From the NCBI RefSeq assembly GCF_943734655.1, contig NC_071354.1, forward strand, positions 32,826,847-32,890,846: a DNA stretch of 64,000 bases. The letters are read 5' to 3'. The position numbers and the translations under genes are program-made. Below the pieces are notes generated by a model. That model saw nothing but the letters and a program-made list of their open reading frames with translations, was not told the DNA's origin and did no database searches. Below, one piece after another: positions 9,545 to 20,430 of the stretch (positions are counted from its first letter, which is position 1; every line of letters starts with the position of its first letter). The DNA is from Sabethes cyaneus (taxonomy: Eukaryota; Arthropoda; Insecta; Diptera; Culicidae).

Positions 9545-12500
9545 AATTGAACAAAACAAAATGAGAAGAAACGAAAAAAACACGACGGAAAACGTGGCAA
9601 AAACGGCCCAAACGGCATAAAAAACGAAAACGCGAGAGAAAAAAAAATAAAAATAACATCAAACCAAACTGATACGAGATAGAACAAGAGTTAAAACTTG
9701 TTCCGAAAAAGAAAAGGAACCCTTAACAACGAGAAAAGCAGAAGAAACGGGAGAAGAAAAGAAACGAAACAGCGAAAGAGCACATAGCGGACCCAAAAAA
9801 AAGAAAAGTGGGAAAGAAAAAGAAGGAAAACGTGACAGTAAAAAGAATTTGGCACAGAGAACCAAAAGGGAAAAGGAGAATAGCGAGAGCAAAAATCCTA
9901 GCAAGCGGGTAAAAGGTAAAACGGGTTATAAAAGGATTAAGATGGGACAAGAACGGGAAAATTGGATAGATAAAAAAGAAAAAAAACAGGAAAAATGAAC
10001 TAGAGAAAACATTGAAACGGAAGAGAAGAAGACGAAAAATGGGATATAAAAAGCAAAACCGGAAAGCAAAGGAAAAAAGCGAGACAAAAACGGAATAAAG
10101 ACAGACATGAGAAAAAACAGAAAAAAGCACCAAGGAAAACGTGACAAAAACTGGAAAAATGGCACAGAAAATAGGAAAAACGCGAGAGGAAGAGTATGAA
10201 ACCTGGCCCAAAAAGAAAAAAAATGTGACCGAATGGGAGGAAAACACGATATAAAACGCGAAAAAAACGGAAAAGAAAAAAACAAATTGGGAAAACGAGG
10301 AGAAAAAGACCAGGAAAATATACGGAAAAGGAGAAAATAGAGAAACGGGTGCAAAAAAATAAGAAAATGGGAGACAAAAGAGATAAAACGAAAGAGAAAA
10401 ACACAACGTGGCAGAAAATGAGAAAAAGCAGCACTTAACAAGACATGAATGGATCAGACCAACGAACGATAAACGAAAACGAAATAGAATAAGAGAAATA
10501 GACCGTAAAAAAGAAACGGATAATGAGATACTAAGCGACGAGGCAAGACAAGAGAAGAAAAGCTGGAAGAAACAGGACAAGACAAGGAAAGCAAAGGAAC
10601 AGAGAAATAGCAAATAGCGGACAAAAGAGAGGGAAAAGAGAAAACACGAGACAGTGAAAGGAATGTAGAACAGTAACCAAAAGGGATAAATAGGAAAAAT
10701 AAACTTCTCTAAACGAAAGCTAAAAGGAGAAGCAAAATAAGCAAAATGAGAGACAAAAAGGTAAACCGGAGAGGGGGGAAGAGAAAATGAGAAAAACGGA
10801 AAAAGGGAGCCAAAAACAGAATAAAAATAGACAAACATGAAAAAAAATGGAAAGGAGCACGAAGGAAAACCTGACAAAAACTGGACAAACGGGCACGTGA
10901 GAGAGGAAAAGAATAAAAATTGGCATAAAAAAGAAATGAAATGTGATAAAATAGGAAGGAAAAGAGGAGATAGAAGGAAAAAAGGGGAAAAGATTAAAAC
11001 GAGAAACAAAAATTGGGAAGACAATGCAAAAAATGAGGCAACTGACCAGAGGGAAACGAGGAAAATGGAATAGAATAGGAGGAAAAGGAAAGGAGAAACA
11101 CGGGAGCAGGAAAATAGTGAAATGGAAACAGAAAAAGCGAATAAACGAGATAAAAAATAAAAAAGAAAGAGAGAGAAAGTATGAAAATAGAAGACAAAAG
11201 GAATAAAACGAAAAAGATACTCAACGTGACAGAAAAAGGGGAAAAGCTGGACATAATAAGACATAAATGGATCAGTCAAAAACGTAAAACGGGATATAAC
11301 AAATGTTAGAAAGCGAGAAAAAACGAAAACCGTGACCGAAAACTAGCAAGGAGAGGAGTTAAAAAAAGAAAAAAGAGGAAAAGAAAAAAACGAGAAAGAT
11401 AAATTGGAAAAACGAGGCAAAAAATGAGGTAACTTAACAGAGAAAAACGAGGAAAACGGAATAGAATCGGAAGGAAAAGAAAAGAGAGCAGGAAAACAGT
11501 GAAATGGGAATAGAAAAGAAGACAGAAAATGAAAAATAAAGACAGAAAATATGTGAAAATTGAAGACAAAAGGAATAAAACGGAAAATATAAACACAACG
11601 TGACAGAAAAAGAGTAAAAGCAGGACATAATAAGATGTAGGGGGAAGTCCCCCAGCGCCGGACAGCTCCCAATACCGGACACTTCTGACTTGCATAGTTC
11701 AAACGGTGCACCTTAGCCGCTAATATGATAAAATTATTAAAAGGGTCAAAGGGAATTGCTATGCTTCGGCTAATTTTCGGATCAGCATTACAGTATTATT
11801 CGGTTGCATAAAATTTCGTTTTTCATGAAAAAAAATATCTTTCAGTAAATATTTTTCAAGCTCCGTAGTTCATTTTTCTACCAAGATATTCAATTCGTTA
11901 AAAAATGTAAATGGTACTCAATAATTCCCATCACCCAGTGCCGGACACCGAGCCATCCTTCCAGTCCAGTCATGTTCTTAAAGGAAATCAAGATTTTGCA
12001 AAAAAAAAAAAGAGATTGAGAAGAAAGAACGTCACTTATACCGAACCGGCTTTCTTAAATACGAAAAAAAATAAAGGAAACCAGTCGATGATCAATTTTT
12101 CGAAGAAAACAGAACGGCTTCGATGTAGTGCGTAAAAAACTATTGATTTTTATGCAAAGCAATTTTTCAAACATCTTTAGGTAACAAGTATGCAAGCAAT
12201 AAGAGATTTTAAGCATTTTGACATGTATTTTTCAGAACTAAATGCCTTCAAGTGTCCGGTACTGGGAGACATAATTTTTAAATAATGATTTTTATCGAGT
12301 TCTCATTTGGCTTCTAAAATGGTTCATTAGTGATACAAGTACGTGTAACTTATTTTGATTGGAAAATAGTCTTTTAAATTACTCTTCCAGTTAATAAAAA
12401 CTGAAGTAATGCTAAATGTTGATTTTATATATGTCAAAATCTTTAGGTGTCCCCCGGTACTGGGGGACTTCCCCCTAAACGGGTGTGTCAAAAATGAAAA

Positions 12501-13150
12501 AAGGGGATAGTGAAAGAGTTAAAAAGTGAAAAAATGATGTAAACTAGAAAACAGGATATGCGCGACTGAAAATAACAAAAAGAGACGAGACGAGACAGGA
12601 AAAGAGATAAAACGGGCCCGAAAACAAGAAAAAACCGGGAGAAAAGCATATCAAAGGGATAGAGAAAGCGGAAACAGCGGGCAGAAAAACTATATATGAG
12701 AGAGAAAAAGAAGGAAAACGAGACCAGAAGGGGAATATAGAATACAAATTAAAAGAAACCAAAAGGGAAAAGAGGGAGAAAGTGGGACAGAAAGCTATAT
12801 AATGTGACAAATAAAAAAAGACAAAAAGAAACGATATCGGAGAGAGGAAAAAGGAACAGACGAAGACGAAAAACGAGAGGTAGAGGAGATAAACGGAAAC
12901 AAAACAGATAAACGCGAAAAAAAAACGAAAAAGAGAAAAGAAAACTCGAAAAACGAGAAAGAAAATAATAAAAATAATAAAAATGGGACAGGAAACAAAG
13001 AAAAACGGAACAATGAAACAGTGAGACAGGATAGAAAAAAACGAAATCAAAAGAGGTAAGGTAATGGTAGGGGTAAAACGCAAAAATCAATAAAATGACA
13101 CAGAAAAGGAAAAACCAGAATAACAAGTGAAAAAAACGAGGCTAAAAAAC
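9545..13150. repeat. purine-rich, higher-order degenerate satellite block
   Basis: The plus strand is almost entirely A and G with scattered C and T, built from short degenerate units of the GAAAAACGAGA, GACAAAAAACGGA and GGCAC type. Longer phrases recur: AAGGAAAACGTGACAAAAAC near 10130 recurs nearly unchanged near 10862 (about 730 bp apart), and the anchor ACAACGTGRCAGAAAA recurs near 10403, 11223 and 11596, followed by GACATAA and ATGGATCAG phrases. This shows a higher-order repeat above the short unit. Long minus-strand frames here (for example 9723-11279) are compositional: the complement is T/C-rich and so lacks stop codons. A TA-flanked element interrupts the block at 11640-12475. Confidence 0.75.
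11640..12475. mobile_element. TA-flanked non-autonomous DNA element (836 bp)
   Basis: Terminal inverted repeats GGGGGAAGTCCCCCAG start at 11640, and the complement CTGGGGGACTTCCCCC ends at 12475. A TA dinucleotide sits directly outside each end (11638-11639 and 12476-12477), the target duplication typical of Tc1/mariner elements. The body is AT-rich and quite unlike the purine satellite on both sides. Several internal CCGGACA or TGTCCGG motifs occur (near 11657, 11674, 11938 and 12251). The 74-codon frame at 11911-12135 has no recognisable domain, so the element is taken as non-autonomous. Confidence 0.8.
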
Positions 13151-15699
13151 GAAAAGAAACTAAATTCGTGTAAAGAGGTAAAGTTCGTGTCCAATTTCCT
13201 GTCCACGATTGGTTTAAAGTAAAACTTCAAGGTCAAATTAGTCCCGATTCAAATATTTTAATGTCCTATTCAAGTCCTACGCTTACTCCATTTTTCCAGG
13301 CCAGCAACATTCTTCGAAAAGGTAAGGTAAGGCCCCACCTATTGTTTATGTTTAGGCACGCTAGTTTTTAGCAATGTTGCATTTCGTTATCCTGTCAGTG
13401 TCCGCTGTCCGGTACTCGCAATTGGTCCCATCATAACTCACAGGAACAAGTCGCAACGGGCTATTTCACTATAAATATTCGTAAATCATTCAGCATACCA
13501 CGAGAAAAGTATTTTCCCAAGCATCCATTGCACCACCTTTCCCCGTCGTCTTGCATGCTTCCCACACAAACATAATCGTATGTGAAAATTAAATGAAATC
13601 AAATTGATCCCATTAATCCGCATCATTTAAATAAATTGGATTTTCATTTTAGATGGGCGCCCCCTCCCACAGATGAATGGCGAAGATCGTCACAATGAAA
13701 TGTTTGAGCTGCAGAGCAGACAACACATGAAAACGGGACGGGACGGCGTCAATGAAACCGAACCGAACAAAAGTGCGAGTTTCTCCGGTTTTTTGTGTGT
13801 GTCGTCCTGGGTAGAAGTTTTTCCATCACTTCTGTTTTTACTCTGCGAGAGTGTAATATATTTTGGCATGTGGGTGGGTGGACATCATCTAAAAGTTTCG
13901 TCACCCAATTCACAGCCAGCACAAATCGAAGGGAAAATCCCGCATGCACACGCCCGTCGTTATCCATTGCATGCATCTATTTCAAGCGTGGAATAGAGGG
14001 CGCTTTAGGTTGTGATTTACTTTTTGGTGCACTAAACTTTTCTCCTACTTTATGCGGGTGGCAGCATCATGGCCATCACCAACACACAGGCAGCGGGGCG
14101 CGTTCGAGCGGCAACATAAAAATTCAACGGCAGGAACAAGCTCACTGGGAGTGTCGGCGGGAGTTGATTTGTTTTTACGATTCCAACGGGCCCGGGGTCG
14201 TTTATATTTTATTAAGGCTTCCCAACTTGCGACGATCCCAACTGGGATGATGTGAATGTGCGCTTTCAGCGACCGCAAAATTGGCGAAAGATTCAATTCA
14301 GATAGCCTTCCGGCGCAAGATAGATGGGTTCCGATAGAAACGCTGGGACGAAAAATTGTTTTGCCTACCGGAGAAAGAGAGAGAGAAAGAGAGTATGTGT
14401 GTGGTTTCCGGCCTGATGGATGGGCCATCGAAAGTTCCGCGGAATAAAATTTTGTATTCCTAAAGCGTCGGAACGATTATTTGAGCAATTTCAAGTTTTT
14501 CCATTTGAAGGCAAACAAAACCGCTTGAATTTTCCTCAACATTATTAAATTTTACGCAATTTCGATTCAGGGTGATTCTATCAAATCAAACCTCCTTCAG
14601 TTCCGAAAACAATCCCCATAGCAAGCACCGTTCTGAGAACAAAATGCGATGCAAAGTTTCAATGCAATTAGCAGTTCGAAAGATGCCAACCAACCTGCCA
14701 GAAGCCAAAACCACACACGTACGGACGCCACTGGTGTGTGAAATTCGATCGTCTTATTCCTTGAAGCGTGCAACCTATCACGCACGAACTAATGAATGAG
14801 CAAACAAATGGTCAAAAACCGTCAGTAGCACACGACACGATTCAAATGTTGGGTTTTTCGGTGAAAGTTAGCTACCGTCCGTCGTCAGCTGATCCGCCAA
14901 ATTGGACCAGCATTGCGATGCATATGCTGCTAACAACGGAAGTCTCACAAAATAATCACATGGCAGAGAAATGTACCGTGGTTTCATAAAACTTTTTCAA
15001 CTGCTTCAAATGTCATTAGGCGAAAAACGAATCACGCCTCCACCGAAACTAGCCCAGCTGATAGCTGCTAATTTCTTTATTTTTAATCGTCTGTGATAAG
15101 CGTTTCCAAAAATTGAAATATTGAGAAACCAGGCTAACTTTTGCCAACCGGCTAAATTTAAAACCATATGAAATCAATCGTAATCAGTCGTGAGATCTAT
15201 AATTCATCGTTTTACGATGTTGTGAACGTGCAGAAGGTCTCCTAACCTTTATCTATTTAACCGTTATTCATTTATTTTTATTTATTTAATTTTTATAAGG
15301 GTATAATTTTACAATTAACGTAGTAGACGGTAGAAAAAAGTAAGGAAACAAAGAAGTTGATAGGATCCTATAAAATAGGACCAGGCGCGAAGGGAAAAAA
15401 GCGGGAAATTAGACAAAGGAGGGCCATTGAAGCAATGCTTAAGAAGTTGTGTACAGTGTACGGTCTAAGGTCTTTCAGTAACGCCAGGTTTTGCCGAAAA
15501 AAAATCCGTAGTTTTACCATCTGTGATTTTATTATAGGAGAAAAGTTTATAGTTGCGCCCCGCATCATTTCGCTTAGACGTGTTGTCAGTTTTATCACAT
15601 TTGAAGGAAATTAACAATTTTTTCAATTAAATCAGTTCGTGATACATTTCAAATTTCCTCTAAATTATTCGCGGACGTATACTCTCGACTTGCGTCAAT
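13151..15699. other. unique non-coding DNA, partly GC-richer
   Basis: The 13660-14450 part is more GC-rich with several overlapping short frames on both strands, none with a recognisable domain. A GA-rich tract lies near 14370-14395. Sequence at about 15482-15522 (CAGGTTTTGCCGAAAAA and ATCCGTAGTTTTAC) recurs inverted near 40250-40285, a dispersed repeat. No gene can be supported. Confidence 0.4.
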
Positions 15700-16560
15700 C
15701 ACCTTGTGAAATGTTGGCATTCATCGTTTGTGGCGTTTGCTAGTTTGATGGCGTCGTTATTTGTAGCCTTTTTTTGGCATTTGTTACCGCAGTTTTGGGC
15801 GTTTTTGCATCTTTCTTCTTTCTTTTATTGTATTTTTCCGTTTTGTATTGTTTCTCTTGGCATTTTTTGTCGCTTTGTTGGTATTTTCTCGGTGACTTTT
15901 CATCGTATTTTAGTCGCATCTTCATATTTTCGCCTATTTATCTTCACTTCACACATCATCGTTTCGCCTTTTCATTGTTTATTTGCTGTCTTTTTGTCTA
16001 TCCATCATACTATCGTTGCATTTTCTTCGTATTCGTCACCTTCTTGTCATCTCTCTGTCATATTTTTCTTGTCATTTCATGATCTATTCCATGGTCATCA
16101 TTCCATGGTATTTTTGTCGTTTTCTGCATTTTTTGCTGCTTGTTTTCGTTGGTTTCTTACCATTTGTGTTGCATTTTTGCCGTCTTTCCATCGTTATTTT
16201 GCTGCTCTTTTCTTCGTTTTTTTGTCCTCTTTACGTCATATTTCGTCCAATTTGTTGTCAAGATAACAAAAAGGTTGTCTTTTTATTGTATAATCATCGT
16301 TCTTTCGTTATCTTTCTGACATGTATTCGCCCTCTTTAAGCCGTCTTTTTGGCACTTTTCAAATCTCTCTACGCCGTTTTTTATCGTAGTTTGGTATTTT
16401 TTCGTCATCTTTTCACCGTATTTTCACGTCATCTTTTGTTCAACATTTCATGACATTTTCGCCATCATTTTTGCTGTCTTCTAATCACATTTTCGTCATC
16501 TTCTCACTGTTCTGCCGTCATCGTTTTGGATGTATTTTAATAATCTTATTTGCTTGATTT
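15700..16560. repeat. pyrimidine-rich degenerate repeat (TTTTCGTCATC type)
   Basis: The plus strand is T-rich with recurrent short words such as TTTTCGTCAT, TTTTGCCGTC, CATCTTTTC and TTGTCATC at irregular spacing. It is the reverse-complement style of the block at 37075-38730 (GATGACAAAAAGACGAAAA words), so the two appear to be one family in opposite orientations. The 186-codon plus frame (15706-16266), rich in F, S, L and H, is a compositional artefact. Confidence 0.65.
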
Positions 16561-16652
16561 TGAAGTTTTCTTGTACTATTTTTTCAAGTGTGGACTCAGC
16601 ACTGCGACCAGTATAGTTGATCTATTGTGATGCCGTCTGGGTGTTTGCTATA

Positions 16653-19620
16653 TGGAATCAGGAATCAGGAATCAGAATATTTTGGCTCAAACGGCACGCT
16701 CCCCATACTTATAAGGAAATTTGTGCCTTGCCGCGCTCTCTCATCATTTTCCTGATGGGAAGGGAAGGATAGGGATAGGTAGTAAGGATGTGGGAATAGT
16801 GAGGACTAGGAAAACGACGGCACATACATATATCAGAAGTGTTTTTCTCTTTCGAGTCAAAAACTTCAGAGAGAACTAAAGTTCTTTCCCACATTGGTTC
16901 AAAAACATAAGAATGTCTTTTAGTTTCAACTGTCTAACAGTATGATCCTCTATATAGGGTTGTCCAAAAACCCGTAAACGCAATTGCATTTTTGTAGGAC
17001 AGACACATATCAAATGATATGAAGTTCCATAATCGGACTCACAAAGATCACAAGAGTAATACTCTGCACGTTGAATAGTGGCCATATGATAATTGAGTTT
17101 ACAATGGCCAGTCAATGCTCTAACAAGAATCTTCATATTTTGCTTAGAAAATTTTAATAAATTCTTTGAAAACGCTAGATTAGGCTCTGCCAAAAATACT
17201 TTAGTTTGACGACATGTTTCAGTATTTCGCCAATAGGAGGCGTGTTCAGCTGAAGCCCAGCAGCGAATCTTTTGCTTTATCCAACAGCAGGAAATAGGCA
17301 AAGCCGGTTCCGGACCGATGAAGTCGATTTCTGCTCCGGCTCTTGCTAATTCGTCAGCCAATTCATTTCCAGATATACCAGAATGACCAGGAACCCATAT
17401 AAGGTAAACAGCATTTAAGATGCTCAAAACTTCTAGTTGAGTCCGACATTCAACTACAGTTTTTGATTTAGAATTTGTCACATTTAGTGCGTTGATAGCA
17501 GCCTGGCTGTCAGAACAAAAATAAATTCTTTTGCCAGACAGGTTTTGTTGAAGTGCCGATTGTACTCCGCACATAATCGCAAAGATTTCAGCTTGAAATA
17601 CCGTGCAGTACCTGCCAAGTGGGTACGATTCTTCCAATCGCAATTCATGACAGTAGACTCCAGCACCTGCTCTACCGTCCAACAGTGATCCATCTGTATA
17701 ACAAACAATATGTTGTTCCAGTTCTCTTTCTAAGTAACCAGACTGCCATTCACTCCGGGCAGGAATTTTAGTATAAAAAGTTTTATATGGAAAACTGCAA
17801 TTTAGTCCAATATCACTAGGAGCAACAACATATTTGTCCCAGGAAACTAATTGAGGCCACACACGTGTATGACTCGTATTACGAGATAATAAATTACTAT
17901 TCCAGTGTCCAGTTACCTGCAAACGGTAGGCACATAACAGTGCTTCTTGTTTCAGAAAAACATGAAGAGGTTTGATGCTCAAAAGTGCTTCGAGAGCAGC
18001 AGTTGGAGTTGTAGTGAAAGCACCAGTCATTGCCATAAGTACCATTCTCTGAAGGTGATTTAGCTTTGACTGTATGGTAGCAACTTCTCCTTTCTGCCAC
18101 CATACTAGGCAGCCGTACGCCAAAATAGGTCGAACAATGCTTGTGTATATCCAATATATGTACTTGGGTTTTAGACCCCAAGTTTTCCCAAATGCTCGTC
18201 TGCACTGTCCAAATACCATGCATGCTTTTTTGATTCTGGAATCGATGTGAGCAGACCAGTTCAACTTTGAGTCAAGAATGACCCCAACGTACTTAACTTG
18301 GTCTGTAATGACGATTTCAGAGTCAAAAAATTGCAGAGGACGAATACCAGTTATTATTCTTTTATTTGTAAAAAGTATCATCGAAGTCTTGCCCGGATTG
18401 ACTGAGAGTCGGATTTCCCGACACCATTGTTCAACAACATGCAAAGCTTCTTGCATTAAGTCAAACAGTGTACTTTCGCACAGACCGGAGATCAATATAT
18501 GATAATCATCCGCAAAGCCATAAGTTGGATAACCCAGAGCATTTAATTTGCTTAGTAAGCTATCCGCAACTAGGTTCCATAGGAGTGGTGACAGAACACC
18601 ACCCTGAGGGCAGCCACAGATACTCAGCTTCCTTATTCCTGCTAGTCTCAATGATGAGCAAAGAATCCGGTTGCTAAGCATTTGGCGTATCCAGTTTATT
18701 ATAGTAGATGGAACTCTATGGTTTTGTGCTGCTTCCAGTATAGAATTGAAAGATACGTTATCGAAAGCTCCTTCGATATCGAGAAATACTCCTAGACAGG
18801 AGTTTTTGTGAGAAAATGCTTTCTCGATCTTGTAAACGACATTATGTAACAGCGTTACAGTAGATTTACCACGTTGATATGCATGTTGCATATCATGAAG
18901 TGGATAATCACTCAAACTAACATCACGAATATGGTGATCAATAATTCGTTCTACAGTTTTGAGAAGAAAAGAACTCAAACTGATAGGCCTAAAACTTTTC
19001 GCTTCTTCATAAGACGAGCGACCACCCTTGGGGATAAATTTCACAACTATTTCCCGCCACTGTGTCGGGATATAACCAGTGGCAATACTGCATGAAATGA
19101 TCTTTTTCAAAATATGTTTGAAATGTTCATACCCTTCCTGAAGCAAAGCAGGGAAAATTCCGTCTGTTCCAGGAGTTTTATACGGAGCAAAACTCTCGAT
19201 TGCCCATTTAATCGATTCAGTTGTTACGAGTTTCCTGGCTAATGCCCAAGACTCGTAGTTTGCTGAAAAGATTTCACAATCAATCGTTGGAGTTGGCTCC
19301 GTACAACCTGGAAAATGAGTGTCAAACAAACACTTAAGTACTTCATCTTCATCCGATGAGTATTCACCATTTGCAGTTTTTAGTGAATTTACATTAAAAT
19401 CCTTCGTCTTGGAGAGAATTTTATTAATTCTAGATGCTTCGTTTGTACTCGAGACATTAGAGCATAGGTTTCTCCACCCAGTTCTCTCAGAGGCCCGGAG
19501 CGCCTTTTTATAAGCTTTGCGAGCTAACTTGTAGGCATCCTGACCATCTCTGTAACGTCGGTTCCAAGCCCTTCGACATTTCTTCCTAAGTTTCGCAAGT
19601 TCTGCGTTCCACCATGGGGT
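16653..19620 (-). mobile_element. LOA-type non-LTR retrotransposon, 5'-truncated
   Basis: The element reads on the minus strand. Its 5' border is near 19620, where coding similarity begins in mid-ORF, and its 3' border is a short run of about three TGATTCC heptamers (plus-strand GGAATCA, 16653-16676), a tail type common in LOA/I-group elements. ORF2 occupies 16876-19620 and the 3' UTR is about 220 bp. 5' truncation fits target-primed reverse transcription that stopped early. The endonuclease half and any ORF1 are absent, so this copy cannot move on its own. It lies just beside the pyrimidine-rich repeat. Confidence 0.8.
16876..19620 (-). CDS. ORF2 fragment: reverse transcriptase and RNase H of a LOA-type element
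   Basis: There are about 914 codons without an internal stop or frameshift, open at the 5' end (TPWWNAELAKLRKK at 19620). The pre-RT linker covers residues 1-100. The reverse transcriptase follows at about residues 130-400, with PGTDGIFPALLQ, RPISLSSFLLKTVERI, FLDIEGAFDNV (motif A), GCPQGGVLSPLLWNLV and the catalytic GFADDYHIL (FADD). A thumb and connection region follows. RNase H lies at about residues 635-765, with CYTDGSLLDGRAGAG, FQAEIFAI, FCSDSQAAINAL and VPGHSGISGNELADELA, so its four acidic positions appear present. A C-terminal Cys/His-rich motif (CDLCESDYGTSYHLICVC) resembles the zinc knuckle of this group. RNase H after RT and the GCPQGG style point to LOA or I-group rather than Jockey. 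The intact frame suggests a young or selected insertion. The apparent start is only the truncation point. Confidence 0.85.
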   Translation of the reverse strand, partial: TPWWNAELAKLRKKCRRAWNRRYRDGQDAYKLARKAYKKALRASERTGWRNLCSNVSSTNEASRINKILSKTKDFNVNSLKTANGEYSSDEDEVLKCLFDTHFPGCTEPTPTIDCEIFSANYESWALARKLVTTESIKWAIESFAPYKTPGTDGIFPALLQEGYEHFKHILKKIISCSIATGYIPTQWREIVVKFIPKGGRSSYEEAKSFRPISLSSFLLKTVERIIDHHIRDVSLSDYPLHDMQHAYQRGKSTVTLLHNVVYKIEKAFSHKNSCLGVFLDIEGAFDNVSFNSILEAAQNHRVPSTIINWIRQMLSNRILCSSLRLAGIRKLSICGCPQGGVLSPLLWNLVADSLLSKLNALGYPTYGFADDYHILISGLCESTLFDLMQEALHVVEQWCREIRLSVNPGKTSMILFTNKRIITGIRPLQFFDSEIVITDQVKYVGVILDSKLNWSAHIDSRIKKACMVFGQCRRAFGKTWGLKPKYIYWIYTSIVRPILAYGCLVWWQKGEVATIQSKLNHLQRMVLMAMTGAFTTTPTAALEALLSIKPLHVFLKQEALLCAYRLQVTGHWNSNLLSRNTSHTRVWPQLVSWDKYVVAPSDIGLNCSFPYKTFYTKIPARSEWQSGYLERELEQHIVCYTDGSLLDGRAGAGVYCHELRLEESYPLGRYCTVFQAEIFAIMCGVQSALQQNLSGKRIYFCSDSQAAINALNVTNSKSKTVVECRTQLEVLSILNAVYLIWVPGHSGISGNELADELARAGAEIDFIGPEPALPISCCWIKQKIRCWASAEHASYWRNTETCRQTKVFLAEPNLAFSKNLLKFSKQNMKILVRALTGHCKLNYHMATIQRAEYYSCDLCESDYGTSYHLICVCPTKMQLRLRVFGQPYIEDHTVRQLKLKDILMFLNQCGKEL

Positions 19621-19639
19621 TCAAGTGGATTGTGTCATA

Positions 19640-20430
19640 GTAATGTGGAAAGCTTGTTACTCTACACTAAAAAGGAAGCAGCACATTCATAATGTATTTT
19701 TATCCAGTTGACAAAAGAAATATTTGTATACGTTGTGAGTAGTTAAACTGTAAACATGTATAACTTTGCAAAAAAAAATTTGTTAATCAATAGCTGTCCT
19801 GAAGATGAGGCGATATCCCTCAAACGGGAAATAAATATTTTCGCACGTAACCCGTGACCGAAAGCCAACCAAAAATTTGAAATTAAATTTTCGGTCCGCT
19901 TTAATGATAGACACAAGACACTAGAAATGAGCTTTCCATATATTTGGGAAGATTCCAGATTCCAGTGACAAGTTTAGAAGCTAAACCAAAGGAACAGTAA
20001 ATACTCAACTTCTCAAACAGAAACGATACAACTGTCACGATCTGACTACTTTATTGTTACCACAAATATTTTATTTTCAAGATTTCAATGTTTTAAAAAT
20101 TTTTAGTTAAGCTCACTTATGCAGTGGAATGGAACGAAAATAGCTAGAGGGAGATCTTGTATTTGGCTCAGTTCTTCAGGAAGCACGGAGAATCAAGCCG
20201 CTTTCTAAGAACCTTACACATTTACCGACCGATATAACCATCTCATTGGTCGTGGTTATATTGTGTACGATATCGTCATCACTGGATGAATCGTAATGTC
20301 CGTGCTGTAGTCGCATGCTATAGCCGCCACCCTTCCGAGCTCACCCTAAGCCAGCACTCACAAGCCTTGGCAATCCTTTTCGCGAACCTTACCATTGCCT
20401 TCGGGTTCGGTTTCTGCGACGGTTGGCAAA
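19640..20430. other. non-coding; possible Penelope-type terminal remnant at 19799-19835
   Basis: Bases 19799-19830 read CTGAAGA, then TGAGG, a 7-nt loop, CCTCA, then AACGGGAAATAA. The 5-bp stem is perfect. This resembles the CTGAAGA-stem-GAAACG signature often seen at the ends of Penelope-like elements, but the GAAAC part is not exact. Nothing else is recognised in this stretch. Confidence 0.3.

Noticed and set aside
9723..11279. 518-codon open frame on the minus strand
   Set aside because: Its Phe/Ser/Leu-rich low-complexity sequence results from reading the complement of a purine-rich repeat, which lacks stop codons. No domain structure is present and adjacent frames are equally open.
12544..13126. 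Long minus-strand frames rich in Phe and Ser
   Set aside because: Same compositional artefact, in the right part of the purine-rich block.
15706..16339. 186- and 118-codon plus frames rich in Phe, Ser and His
   Set aside because: They lie in a T-rich degenerate repeat, overlap in several frames and show no recognisable protein.
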